A stretch of DNA of 64,000 nucleotides, taken from Pseudolabrys sp. GTDB taxonomy: Bacteria; Pseudomonadota; Alphaproteobacteria; Rhizobiales; Xanthobacteraceae. The stretch covers positions 96,853-160,852 of the forward strand of contig JAHCKG010000007.1 of NCBI GenBank assembly GCA_026125895.1, read 5' to 3'. A program made the translations under genes and the position numbers. Positions 48,114 to 56,531 of this stretch are shown one piece after another (the stretch's first letter is position 1; each line of letters opens with the position of its first letter). Under the pieces are notes generated by a model that saw nothing but the letters and a program-made list of their open reading frames with translations, was not told the origin of the DNA and did no database searches.

Positions 48114-49064
48114 ATGAGCACCAAAGACCATTCATGGATTGTCCTGGCTCTTCGAGATCACGACACTTCGAAATGGAAGCTAGACTTACTGCTATTATTC
48201 CAAGGCGAGATCCATGCCGCTATCGCTGACCGGATTAGAGACAACGCCGAAGTCCGCTGGATCGGGGGCACTGTTCATTCTTCTGGGGGTATGCTCAGGG
48301 AAAAGGGTATGAGGAACCGGGCATCGCGGCATGGCTGGCATATCCAGGACAATTCTTGGATACCGATTGAAGAGCCACTATTGCTGCCTCGAACTAAAAG
48401 CCTCGACGAAACAATCGTCACCCTCGTACTCAAAAATATTTTGTTCGGCTCAATTACCTTCGAAATCAATGCCGGCGACAGCCGTCTGGATCTGGTGATC
48501 AGTGATGTTTCCGACAATCCCGTAACGTTAGTACGATTCATCCAAATTCTAAATGCCGGAGGCCTGCCCCATGCCGCGATGACCAACGAGACGTGGTGCG
48601 ACGTTGTCGTCAGCGAAGGCCCCTCTCCAGATCAGTGCCGGTTCTTTGTAAATAACGAGTATCCCGGCCAAGAGGGTCACATTGACACAATCACCAACAA
48701 AGCGATGTTAGGCAAAGCCTTCAGCGACCTCGCTTTGCAGATTGGCATGCATCCGTATTTTGCGCACCATTACCTGTCCCATGGCCTGCCTATGGAGGAT
48801 TACGAACGCGTTGTTAAAGCCCATGACGAAGACTGGGCCGCCGGCGTTAAACAAGGCATTTATCCCAACGACATGGACGCCGAAGACATGCTCTTTGCCT
48901 CACGCATTGTCGAGGGCGTCACTTTGCCAGTCGAATATGCTAAGGAAGCGGCCAAGTACCGCCATATGCTTCAGTCGCTTGAAATCCCCCAAGACTGGCA
49001 GCTTAAATTCGGGTTTCGCCCAATTGTTACGGATCACGATATCACCGAATTAGTCGGCTTCTGA
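48114..49064 (+). CDS. Hypothetical protein (duplicated orphan)
   Basis: A 316-residue soluble protein with no domain I recognise. It contains aromatic/acidic stretches such as DYERVVKAHDEDWAAG and DMDAEDMLFASRIVEG. There is no strong ribosome site before the ATG. It follows the RAD52-HNH gene by about 100 bases on the same strand, and a decayed copy of both gene ends lies at 44054-45187, so the pair travels together. The reading frame is intact here while the other copy is ruined, which suggests selection on this one. Confidence 0.65.
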   Translation: MSTKDHSWIVLALRDHDTSKWKLDLLLLFQGEIHAAIADRIRDNAEVRWIGGTVHSSGGMLREKGMRNRASRHGWHIQDNSWIPIEEPLLLPRTKSLDETIVTLVLKNILFGSITFEINAGDSRLDLVISDVSDNPVTLVRFIQILNAGGLPHAAMTNETWCDVVVSEGPSPDQCRFFVNNEYPGQEGHIDTITNKAMLGKAFSDLALQIGMHPYFAHHYLSHGLPMEDYERVVKAHDEDWAAGVKQGIYPNDMDAEDMLFASRIVEGVTLPVEYAKEAAKYRHMLQSLEIPQDWQLKFGFRPIVTDHDITELVGF

Positions 49065-49262
49065 AAGGCGGCCATTAGTACGACGACATAAGACCCTTCA
49101 TCCAAGCAGACTTGCGCTGGTGACGGCCGCTAGTGATCTTCGCACCGAAGGTGAAAAATGTCAGCATCGCCGCTAACCGATTGAACCTCTGGCGAGACCA
49201 CCCCAAATGCGTATGATGGTTTGGGCGTCATTGGCCAAGCTGAATATTTCCGGAGGAGAAGC

Positions 49263-49559
49263 ATGCAACGAAACCAGCCAATAGGACCGCCGGCCGTCTC
49301 CGACCCCCATAAAATAACTGAAACGTTCGTCAATGGACCGATCAGCCTCAATATCGTGAACGGGCTGGCCACACTCACGCTCACCACAATACGGCCGGAC
49401 CTGCATCAGGCAATGAGCGGCGCGCAGGTCAGCAACTACGATGCTAGCGTATCTGCGCGGCTTGTGATGCCACTCAATATGCTGCTTGAAATGAAGCAGC
49501 TTTTGAATCGGTCCCTGCAAGAGCAGCATCTTGCTGGGGGCTCGGCGCGCCCTCAATGA
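49263..49559 (+). CDS. Hypothetical protein (possible DUF3467-like)
   Basis: A 98-residue protein starting at ATG 49263 with GGAGGAG at 49252-49258. The body alternates beta-like hydrophobics (ISLNIVNGLATLTLTTIRPD) with a final helix (PLNMLLEMKQLLNRSL). The beta-then-helix plan resembles DUF3467-type small proteins, but this is a weak guess. It sits between the orphan gene and the convergent terminase-like gene. Confidence 0.6.
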   Translation: MQRNQPIGPPAVSDPHKITETFVNGPISLNIVNGLATLTLTTIRPDLHQAMSGAQVSNYDASVSARLVMPLNMLLEMKQLLNRSLQEQHLAGGSARPQ

Positions 49560-49663
49560 GCCGCGTCACCGAAAATTTGAAAACCTCCTCTCTCCGAAAC
49601 AGTCTGTTTCCAGCCGTGAGATCAAGCGACGTGGCGGCTGCAAGCAGACGCCTGCCTGCGGGT

Positions 49664-50224
49664 TCACTTAGTTGGCCACCCCTCCAAGGTCTTCTCTTCG
49701 CCTGGCCGGAGCGGCACCGGGCGGAAGCGATGCGTCCGCATTTCACCCATCTGCCGAAGCAACGCGGCCAGATCGGTTTCGGATACTTGCTGGCCAGAAA
49801 GGAAGAGCTTGATCGCCTCCAAATTTGGCGCAACGTCCACTTCCGTGATTATTGACTTTCGTTTGCCACCCTCAGTGACGATCTTTTTTTCCTTGCGAAC
49901 GTAACCAACGGCCAATTCAAACAGACAGTCCTTCAAGCGGCGCTGCCGAGCGATTTCATTGACTTCGCATGCCTTCGCGAACTCGGCGAATTGGCCCTGC
50001 CACACCACCAGCGTTTCAGCCGACACCTCAAGTGCCGCACATAGTTCCGCATCGGTCGCACCACGCGATCTCATATCGCGGGCAATCTCCGCACATCTCG
50101 GAGAGTAAATATCGCTGGGAGAAAGAGGAACTGTGGCTGCCGGTCGGCTGCTCGTCGCCGGGACTTTCTCAGCCAACGTCCCGGCTTTCGCCTCAGAGGG
50201 TGATTTCGCGCGAGACGGATCCAT
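49664..50224 (-). CDS. Terminase small subunit-like protein, copy A
   Basis: A 186-residue protein with an N-terminal helix-turn-helix of phage terminase small-subunit style (YSPRCAEIARDMRSRGATDAEL, then LEVSAETLVVWQ) and a basic central segment (RKEKKIVTEGGKRKS). It is paralogous to the 52751-53443 product. Both share GxSAETL, the TEGGKRK/EQGGKRK block and a PxNLxAxKxFL stretch. Both also share a 19-base element upstream. ATG 50224 is taken. No large-subunit terminase is nearby, so packaging is doubtful and DNA binding is the safer reading. Confidence 0.72.
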   Translation of the reverse strand: MDPSRAKSPSEAKAGTLAEKVPATSSRPAATVPLSPSDIYSPRCAEIARDMRSRGATDAELCAALEVSAETLVVWQGQFAEFAKACEVNEIARQRRLKDCLFELAVGYVRKEKKIVTEGGKRKSIITEVDVAPNLEAIKLFLSGQQVSETDLAALLRQMGEMRTHRFRPVPLRPGEEKTLEGWPTK

Positions 50225-50242
50225 AATATGCACTTTTGAGAG

Positions 50243-50261
50243 GATCGCACGTCTTGCGCGA
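50243..50261. repeat. 19-bp element upstream of terminase-like copy A
   Basis: GATCGCACGTCTTGCGCGA, with TCGC and GCGA at its two ends forming a short inverted repeat. The identical 19 bases occur at 53461-53479 ahead of the paralogous gene, at nearly the same distance, so this is a possible operator or a scar of gene duplication. Confidence 0.9.
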
Positions 50262-50459
50262 AGGACTACGACGCGAAGTCATTGTGCGATATTAGAAAAC
50301 GTAATCGCGAGGCGAAACCCCTCCGATGTGGGCTGATCCATAATCCACAAGACATCTACAATTTACATATCGATATTGCGTTTTTTTGCCGAGGCAAACT
50401 TTGTAGAGAAGACGGTAGTCGCCAATGAATATTCGTTTAGGACGTTCACGCATCCCACA

Positions 50460-50783
50460 ATGGCAAATCCGAATAACCTGAAAATCGAGCAGGAACTATT
50501 GACCGCGCGCGCCATAGCAGGAGGTCTTTTTGCCGTGTTGACGGACCTCATGATTGCTCATGCGAAGGTGATCGGAACCTGTCCCGACGACGGAATCTTG
50601 CTCACCAGAGCGATAGCAGACGAGAGCCTATCGAAGCTCGAAGCCGAGGTGCTCGATCCATCTGGGGACTTCGTGGATGCCGGTCCCTCAATCCGCGCTA
50701 AGGTGAGCACCGTTCTGGACGCAGCCGAGGCAAATGCGCGTCACGTCCTTGCTCTCCCTCCCACCTCCGGCACCACGAATTAG
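50460..50783 (+). CDS. Hypothetical protein
   Basis: A 107-residue helical protein starting at ATG 50460. The frame is open upstream to 50376, but the sequence before 50460 is AT-rich and atypical. No domain recognised; a middle helix ALAxxLFAVLTDLMIAHAKV-like segment is hydrophobic on one face. It reads right, divergent from terminase-like copy A. Confidence 0.5.
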   Translation: MANPNNLKIEQELLTARAIAGGLFAVLTDLMIAHAKVIGTCPDDGILLTRAIADESLSKLEAEVLDPSGDFVDAGPSIRAKVSTVLDAAEANARHVLALPPTSGTTN

Positions 50784-50983
50784 GCAAGGCCTGGGCTCTC
50801 CTTGTGCTTTGCGCGCGGTGGACGCTCACGGTGGCGAGCCTTTGGGCGGATCAGCTCAGACGCTGAACAAGCGGCGATTTCAAGCCTGCTTTTCGTAAAT
50901 CCCCAGCAATTGCAGCCACTTTAGTATGTTGTGGAGCAAGGGGCCGGGCAATTGCCATTGCGCCATCGAGAGGTCCAGTTGGT

Positions 50984-51628
50984 ATGGATTTCTCGGGATT
51001 GAAAGAAATGACCAAAACTTCGGTTCGCGCCAAAGGGCCTTCGCGCTCCAAAACGGGCCTTGCGCTCCGAGAGCTCCTCGGTGATCTGCCCTTGCTGAAT
51101 GGCGAGAACGCCGAAGCGTTCGACAAATTCTGCCGCGATGTCTCTCGATTTTTCTCACCGACCAACATCATCGAAGAAATCTACGCGCGCAATTACGTGG
51201 ATCTCAGCTGGGAAATTGAACGCTACCGGCGCGACTTGACCCACTTCATCAACGCCAATCTTTATTGGGGGCTGTTGGATGTCCTGCACCGATTGACCGA
51301 CTACGAGAAGGCGGAAAAGCTGGCAAAGGGCTGGGTGTCTGCGAAGTCTCAGGAGGTCCAGGTCGTGGACCAAATGCTCGCGGACGCAGGCCTCTCGCGA
51401 GACCACATCCGCGCGCAAACTATGGCGGTCAAGATCGAGGACATCGAGCGGTTCAACCACCTGATCGTTGTCCTGGAGACACGGCGCGACTCGCTCATTC
51501 GGGAATTCGAGCGGTTCCGCGCGACCTACCGCAGGCTCCATTCGAAGGGCGCCGAGATCGCGGAGGTCGTCGAATTGGGCGGCCCACATCGCCTTGCGTC
51601 TTCGGTTTCGCGGACGGATAGCGCGTGA
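50984..51628 (+). CDS. Hypothetical Rhizobiales orphan
   Basis: A 214-residue, strongly helical protein (for example the long amphipathic region around EIERYRRDLTHFINANLYWGLL and the heptad-like VVLETRRDSLIREFERFRATYRRL, suggestive of coiled coil). It is recognised only as a type of conserved hypothetical gene in Rhizobiales accessory DNA. GAGAGG is near the ATG at 50984; ATG 51008 is also possible. Its TGA overlaps the GTG start of the next gene, so the two form an operon. Confidence 0.65.
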   Translation: MDFSGLKEMTKTSVRAKGPSRSKTGLALRELLGDLPLLNGENAEAFDKFCRDVSRFFSPTNIIEEIYARNYVDLSWEIERYRRDLTHFINANLYWGLLDVLHRLTDYEKAEKLAKGWVSAKSQEVQVVDQMLADAGLSRDHIRAQTMAVKIEDIERFNHLIVVLETRRDSLIREFERFRATYRRLHSKGAEIAEVVELGGPHRLASSVSRTDSA

Positions 51629-52083
51629 GCAACGAAGTCGAACACCCGAGCGACAAAAGACGGCTCGCAAATAGGGCCAATGCCCAGTCAAGCACCGGGC
51701 CTCGCACTTCGGCCGGCAAAAGACGCTCATCAAAGAACGCACTGCGCCATGGCTTGAGCGGTGCCCAAGTCATGCTGCATCAAGAAATCGCTCAAGACTG
51801 GGGCGAGAAGATCGCCAGATCTCTAAATCAATCCAGTAATGAAGCTATTGCAGCCGCAGCCGCCATCGCCAGCGCCCAGTTCGATCTCGTGCGCGCCCGC
51901 CAAGCGCGCTTCGCAGTGACAAACATCCGCCTGACGGTCGGGGTAAGCGGCAGCTCTGCCGACACCAATATCCTCCAGGAGTTGCGCTTTGACCGGTACG
52001 AACGCCGGGCGATGTCGCGGCGGAAAAAGGCGATTGCTCAGTTGATGGCGCTCTTGGCTCGCAATTCGGAGGCTGAAGGTTAA
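51625..52083 (+). CDS. Hypothetical protein with ANAQxSTGPxTxxGKxxSxxNA motif
   Basis: A 152-residue protein beginning at GTG 51625, which overlaps the previous stop as GTGA. Its N-terminal ANAQSSTGPRTSAGKRRSS and NALRHGLSG form the signature of a widespread family of small basic proteins in alphaproteobacterial and cyanobacterial mobile regions, of unknown role. The rest is helical and basic. It is translated together with the preceding gene. Confidence 0.8.
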   Translation: MSNEVEHPSDKRRLANRANAQSSTGPRTSAGKRRSSKNALRHGLSGAQVMLHQEIAQDWGEKIARSLNQSSNEAIAAAAAIASAQFDLVRARQARFAVTNIRLTVGVSGSSADTNILQELRFDRYERRAMSRRKKAIAQLMALLARNSEAEG

Positions 52084-52200
52084 GCAAGGCTGTCAGACGC
52101 CTGGCTCTTCCTCCGTTTCTGAGAGCTCGTGGGACTACGCCTATCGCTGAGCCTCATTCGGCGCAGGCTTGATGAACCACGGCCAGTCGGACGATGAGCG

Positions 52201-52656
52201 CTAGATTTCCTCTAGCGCTACGCCATCCAGTTCCAAGGCGGCAAGACAGGCTAAGAACCATGTTGCCGGAAACGTGCCGCTGTGCAGCTTACCTGCAACC
52301 AAGGCCTCCGTTTCGGAGCTAAACCCATGCTTTGTAAGTCGTCTTGCTAACTCAGCATGGGTCAATTTGGACTCCTGCAATTTAAGCGTGACGAATGCGG
52401 CGGCTCGCTCTGCCCACTCCCTTTCGGATGCGATCTGCGTAATTTTCTTTGGTAATGATCTGACGTACATCGCGGCCCCAAACGCGGGCACTATCAGGCT
52501 AAGGAACATGGTCGGCATCAGCCAGTCATCGGGGAGGCCGAATAGAAATTGCATCCCGATGGCAACTGCCCCTGCAAAGAGAGCGGCAATCAAATAGCCA
52601 ATGACTACAAGGACCGAATAGCCCAGCACATGGAAAACGGCGACAATTGGCGCCAT
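52201..52656 (-). CDS. Membrane protein with C-terminal DUF6471-like helix-turn-helix domain
   Basis: A 151-residue protein. Residues about 5-70 hold two transmembrane helices; residues about 80-150 match DUF6471, with EREWAERAAAFVTLKL, ELARRLTKHGFSSET and KLHSGTFPATWFLACLAALE. DUF6471 is normally a free cytoplasmic helix-turn-helix-like protein, so a membrane-anchored form is unusual. The ATG at 52656 is supported by GGGAG 8 nt upstream. It may sense a membrane-linked signal; that is inference. Confidence 0.75.
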   Translation of the reverse strand: MAPIVAVFHVLGYSVLVVIGYLIAALFAGAVAIGMQFLFGLPDDWLMPTMFLSLIVPAFGAAMYVRSLPKKITQIASEREWAERAAAFVTLKLQESKLTHAELARRLTKHGFSSETEALVAGKLHSGTFPATWFLACLAALELDGVALEEI

Positions 52657-52750
52657 GGGACCCACTCCCTAGGGAATTCGAAAGCAATCATAATCGACAT
52701 TTTTCTATCGACAAGATTGGGGCCACCGGCACGAAGTGGCGACATCCGAG

Positions 52751-53443
52751 TCACTCTTCCGTGAGCGGTGCTTTTTTATCAGTCAAGAGCTTCGGGTTGT
52801 ACAGCGGATTGCGTTTCCAACCTTTCGCGCACTCGGGCAACACCCCACCATAATGCTCAAGCAGCCCACCCGACTTCACTTCCCCGGGATGCATCGCAAC
52901 CGGGCCAATGTGAGCGTGCCGACTCTCGTTGATTTGGCGGAGCAAAATCGCAAACTCACCTTCCTTCTCAACTGCGGCCACGGGCTCCGGCTTCAACTGC
53001 CAGTTCTCAGGATCGAGATTGGTCAACAAAAACTTCGCGGCGTCCAAATTGGGCGGCACTTCTTTTTGGACCTTCATGACCTTTCGCTTGCCACCTTGCT
53101 CAACAATCGTTTGCTCGGTGAACTTGCGGCCAAGCGCCTGCTGAAAGACAACCTCTTTGAGGCGGTTTACCCACGCTGGGTCATTCGCGCTGCACGCTTT
53201 GGCAAATTCAGCGTCTTGGATCTGCCAGAGCGCCAAGGTCTCCGCCGAAACTCCGAAAGCGTCACACAATTCGCCTTCGCTCGCTCCTAGCGCGCGCAGA
53301 CTACGCGCCGTGTTGGCGTACTTCGGTGAATAGACGTCGCTCGCGTTCAGAGCCGCCAGCTCCGGCTGATTATTGCCGGCTGTATCGACCGTGTCGGCGG
53401 GCTTCTCGATCTTCGAACGCGCTTTCGGGCGAGACCGACTCAT
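52751..53443 (-). CDS. Terminase small subunit-like protein, copy B
   Basis: A 230-residue paralogue of the 49664-50224 product, with the helix-turn-helix YSPKYANTARSLRALGASEGEL and FGVSAETLALWQ, the EQGGKRK block and a longer C-terminal tail rich in proline and lysine. The ATG at 53443 has AAGGAG nearby. The shared 19-base element lies 18 bases upstream of the start. It lies next to the tRNA-Met border of the region. Like copy A it lacks a large-subunit partner. Confidence 0.72.
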   Translation of the reverse strand: MSRSRPKARSKIEKPADTVDTAGNNQPELAALNASDVYSPKYANTARSLRALGASEGELCDAFGVSAETLALWQIQDAEFAKACSANDPAWVNRLKEVVFQQALGRKFTEQTIVEQGGKRKVMKVQKEVPPNLDAAKFLLTNLDPENWQLKPEPVAAVEKEGEFAILLRQINESRHAHIGPVAMHPGEVKSGGLLEHYGGVLPECAKGWKRNPLYNPKLLTDKKAPLTEE

Positions 53444-53766
53444 AGTGCGCTCCTTGAGGAGATCGCACGTCTTGCGCGATTGGAAATGCGACCGGCAGGC
53501 CACGTTCCTTGATTAGAGAATTGTACCGGTCCGGAAAACCGCTTCGATTGTAAACAATTTCAGATTCCACAGGAAGTTTAAGCTGTCCAATTACGATTTT
53601 ATTCCTATCTACTCGTACCAGTCATTACTTTCTGGCAAAACAAACCCAAATTCGGCTCAAGATTCAGTGGGTTAATTCTGGCGAGCGACAGAACCCCGCC
53701 AGCCCCCTTTGCGGTGCGCCGAGCAGATGCCTCAATTCATCAATTTGTGGATTGCTTCGGAGGGCG
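53444..53766. other. Intergenic region between terminase-like copy B and tRNA-Met
   Basis: About 320 bases with no gene apart from the 19-bp element at 53461. The AT-rich accessory composition changes to GC-rich near the tRNA, marking the edge of the acquired region. No second copy of the tRNA 3' end was seen here. Confidence 0.4.
53461..53479. repeat. 19-bp element upstream of terminase-like copy B
   Basis: Identical to 50243-50261 and at the same relative position upstream of the paralogous gene; flanking bases differ except for a preceding GAGGA. See that entry. Confidence 0.9.
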
Positions 53767-53843
53767 TGGTAGCGGGGATAGGACTTGAACCTACGACCTA
53801 CGGATTATGATTCCGCCGCTCTAACCAGCTGAGCTACCCCGCC
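53767..53843 (-). tRNA. tRNA-Met (CAT), elongator type
   Basis: The complement folds as a 77-base tRNA: acceptor GGCGGGG pairs with CCCCGCT (one G-U end), D arm GCTC/GAGC, anticodon stem GCGGA/TCCGT around loop ATCATAA with anticodon CAT, T arm with GGTTCAAGTCC, and an encoded CCA. The 5' end lacks the C1-A72 mismatch of initiator tRNA, so elongator Met (or less likely lysidine-modified Ile2) is preferred. It marks the right edge of the accessory region and is a plausible integration site. Confidence 0.93.
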
Positions 53844-54013
53844 ACACCTGCGCCCTTGTAACCGCAATCACGAAGGACACCGCCGGGCAGCTAAGGCCGC
53901 CGGACGTGGCCGCGATATAGGAAAGCCGGGCGAAGCCTGTCAAGCAAGCTTGCGGCCAAACCCCGATCCGGGGTCGATTTGGACGAAAATCGACCCCTCG
54001 CCTCGCGGTCAGC

Positions 54014-54364
54014 CTACTTCGGCTGGACTTTCGGATCGCCGCCGGGCGTGCCGGGCGGCGGGATCACCGGCATCGGGCCGCCTTGCGGCGCCGGCGCATG
54101 GATTTCCGGATCGACATGGGTCGGCGGACAAATGACGCCGTCGGACTGCGCCAGCTTCGAGCTGAGGTTTTCGTCCTTCGGCTTCTGCACCACGACATCG
54201 TTACCCTGCCCCACCGTGGCATGGGTGCCCCCGGGCCCGCAGGCGGTGCCGTCGCGCGGCGCGGCCTGAGGCGCCGGGGCAGGTTTCTCCGCCGGCGGCG
54301 TTTGCGCCAGCGCCGGGCTGGCCGCCAGCACGACAGACGCGAGCAACATCGAGATCGGTCGCAT
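54014..54364 (-). CDS. Small secreted proline-rich hypothetical protein
   Basis: A 116-residue protein with a clear signal peptide (hydrophobic LLASVVLAASPALAQ, cleavage after AQ or ALA). A proline/alanine-rich mature part contains two cysteines (ACGPGG and VICPP), a pair that could form one disulfide. This small periplasmic family is frequent in Bradyrhizobium-type genomes; no function known. It is the last gene of a leftward set behind pmtA and mnmA. Confidence 0.75.
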   Translation of the reverse strand: MRPISMLLASVVLAASPALAQTPPAEKPAPAPQAAPRDGTACGPGGTHATVGQGNDVVVQKPKDENLSSKLAQSDGVICPPTHVDPEIHAPAPQGGPMPVIPPPGTPGGDPKVQPK

Positions 54365-54428
54365 GATGTGATCCTCTCTGCGAGGATAACGGCCAAGCCG
54401 GCAGGGCTGTTCCCGGCGGCAAACCGCC

Positions 54429-55085
54429 TCAGGCGGCGTCGCGCGCGAAGCGGATCAGGGCAAAATGCCCGAGCGGCGCCAATGGCCGGCGCTCGACGAT
54501 ACGGACGCCGCCATGTTTGGCCGCCCAATTCGACAGCCGCGCGAAGGGAAATTCCGGCCGCCAGCCGAGTTTGCGCGCCAGCGGCGCGAAAGCCAGTTCG
54601 AACAGCCGGCGCGGCCCGCTTTCGGCGCCGATGTGGTTGACCAGGATGATCTCGCCGCCCGGCTTGAGGACACGGGCGAATTCATCGAGCGTCTCTTCCG
54701 GGTGCGGCACCGCCGTGATGACGAATTGCGCGACCACCGCGTCGAAGCACTGATCGGGCAGCGCCATCGCCGCCGCATCCATCACGGCGAGGCCTTCGAC
54801 ATTGCCGAGCTTTTCCTCGGCGACGCGTTCATGCGCCTTGCGCAGCATCGGCTCGGAGAGATCGACGCCGAGGATGCGGATGTTGCGCGAATAGTCCGGC
54901 AGCGACAGGCCGGTGCCGACGCCGACCTCGAGAAGGCGGCCGCCTTGCGCGCCGCACACCGCTTCGGCGGCCTCGATGGCCGCGCTGCGGCCGGGCTCGA
55001 AGACCTTGCCGAAGACGAAATCATAGATCGGCGCCCACAGCGCATAGGCCCGCGCCACTCCGACCTTGTTGATATCGCCCCCCAT
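54429..55085 (-). CDS. pmtA: SAM-dependent methyltransferase, PmtA-like (phosphatidylethanolamine N-methyltransferase)
   Basis: A 218-residue class I methyltransferase with motif I LLEVGVGTGLSLPDYS and later FDAVVAQFVITAVPHPEETLDEFARVLKPGG. The overall form, including VRIVERRPLAPLGHF near the end, matches alphaproteobacterial PmtA enzymes that methylate phosphatidylethanolamine to phosphatidylcholine at the membrane. It lies 44 bases downstream of mnmA on the same strand. Other methyltransferases share the SAM motif, so the substrate is a family inference. Confidence 0.85.
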   Translation of the reverse strand: MGGDINKVGVARAYALWAPIYDFVFGKVFEPGRSAAIEAAEAVCGAQGGRLLEVGVGTGLSLPDYSRNIRILGVDLSEPMLRKAHERVAEEKLGNVEGLAVMDAAAMALPDQCFDAVVAQFVITAVPHPEETLDEFARVLKPGGEIILVNHIGAESGPRRLFELAFAPLARKLGWRPEFPFARLSNWAAKHGGVRIVERRPLAPLGHFALIRFARDAA

Positions 55086-55129
55086 GAACCTTCTTCTGAT
55101 CGTTTCTTCGTGTGCGCTTTTAGGGTTTG

Positions 55130-56314
55130 TCAGGCGACCGAGGCTTGAGCTTCGCTCACGGCGCGCGGCGCATCCATCGCCGCGACCGCGCTCTTGATGA
55201 AACCGCCGCCGAGCACGCGCGCCTGCCCGCCCGGCGCATCATAGAACACGCAGGCTTGGCCGGGTGACACGCCGTGCTCGCCGTCCACCAGGTCGATTTC
55301 GTAATTCACCGGCCCGCGGCGCAGCCACGCCGCCTGCGGCGGCCGCGACGAGCGCACCTTGACGAACACTTCGAGCCGGCCGCCGGCGAGCGCATCGTCG
55401 ATGTCGTCGTCGCCGAGCCAGTTGACGTCGCGCAGCATGATGCTCTGCGTTTTGAGCGCATCGCGCGGGCCGACGACGACGCGGCGGCGCTCGGCATCGA
55501 GCCGCACGACATAAAGCGGCGAGCCGGCGGCGACGCCGAGGCCGCGGCGCTGGCCGATGGTGTAATGGATGATGCCGGCATGCTGGCCGAGCACCTTGCC
55601 GTCGGTATCGACGATGTCGCCCGGCTCGGCGGCGCCCGGCTTGAGCCGCTCGATGATGTCGGCGTAGCTGCCGGTCGGCACGAAGCAGATGTCCTGGCTG
55701 TCGTGCTTGTCGGCGATGGCGAGGCCATACTGCCGCGCAAGGTCGCGCGTCTCGGCCTTGGTGCGATCGCCGAGCGGGAAGCGCAGGATCTCGAGCTGCT
55801 CCTGTGTGGTGCCGAACAGGAAATAGCTCTGGTCGCGCTCTTCCTCCCGCGCCCGGTAGAGCCCGCGACGGCCCGACGGCAGCAGCCGCGAGGCGACGTA
55901 ATGCCCGGTCGCCAGCACGTCGGCGCCGAGATCGCGGGCGGTGTGCAGCAGGTCGTGGAATTTGATGGACATATTGCAGGAGACACAGGGCACCGGCGTT
56001 TCGCCGGCGATGTAGCTCTCGGCGAAGCGGTCGATCACCGCTTCCTTGAAGCGGCTTTCGTAGTCGAGCACGTAATGCGGGATGCCGATGCGCTCGGCGA
56101 CCGCCCGCGCGTCGTAGATGTCCTGGCCCGCGCAGCAGGCGCCCTTGCGGTGCACCGCGGCGCCGTGGTCGTAGAGTTGCAAAGTGACGCCGACGACGTC
56201 GTAGCCCTCGGCCTTCATCAGCGCAGCCGTGACCGATGAATCGACGCCGCCGGACATGGCGACGACGACACGGGTATCCTGCGGGCGCTTGGCGAGGTCG
56301 AGCGTGTTGGACAT
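55130..56314 (-). CDS. mnmA: tRNA-specific 2-thiouridylase MnmA
   Basis: A 394-residue enzyme that puts the sulfur into s2U at wobble position 34 of tRNA-Lys, -Glu and -Gln. It has the PP-loop SGGVDSS near residue 22, the first catalytic cysteine in [10 protein letters not shown], the HYV motif of [18 protein letters not shown] and the second cysteine in GQACVFYD. Length is typical. It is divergent from the flagellar run across a 217-base gap that should hold promoters for both directions. Confidence 0.96.
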   Translation of the reverse strand: MSNTLDLAKRPQDTRVVVAMSGGVDSSVTAALMKAEGYDVVGVTLQLYDHGAAVHRKGACCAGQDIYDARAVAERIGIPHYVLDYESRFKEAVIDRFAESYIAGETPVPCVSCNMSIKFHDLLHTARDLGADVLATGHYVASRLLPSGRRGLYRAREEERDQSYFLFGTTQEQLEILRFPLGDRTKAETRDLARQYGLAIADKHDSQDICFVPTGSYADIIERLKPGAAEPGDIVDTDGKVLGQHAGIIHYTIGQRRGLGVAAGSPLYVVRLDAERRRVVVGPRDALKTQSIMLRDVNWLGDDDIDDALAGGRLEVFVKVRSSRPPQAAWLRRGPVNYEIDLVDGEHGVSPGQACVFYDAPGGQARVLGGGFIKSAVAAMDAPRAVSEAQASVA

Positions 56315-56531
56315 GGGCTTCTCTTACACCATATGGCGGGCCTCGGTGGCGAATGAAAGCGCCGCGCGCCCGCCCCCGGCAATTCCTGCCGCCCGGCCAG
56401 ATTGGCCGGCCCGGAACCCACGACCGACGCGCCGCCGAAAGGCTAACCGATTGAAATAACATAATATTTCTCGTCTGCCGGGCTGGCCTGCCGCTTGCAA
56501 TCAAAATGGCAGGAAATCCGGAGGTCCCCCA

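Noticed and set aside
40000-53766. Intact prophage
   Set aside because: Only a repressor, Gp157, an annealing protein and terminase-small-like genes are present; no integrase, capsid, portal, tail or lysis genes were recognised.
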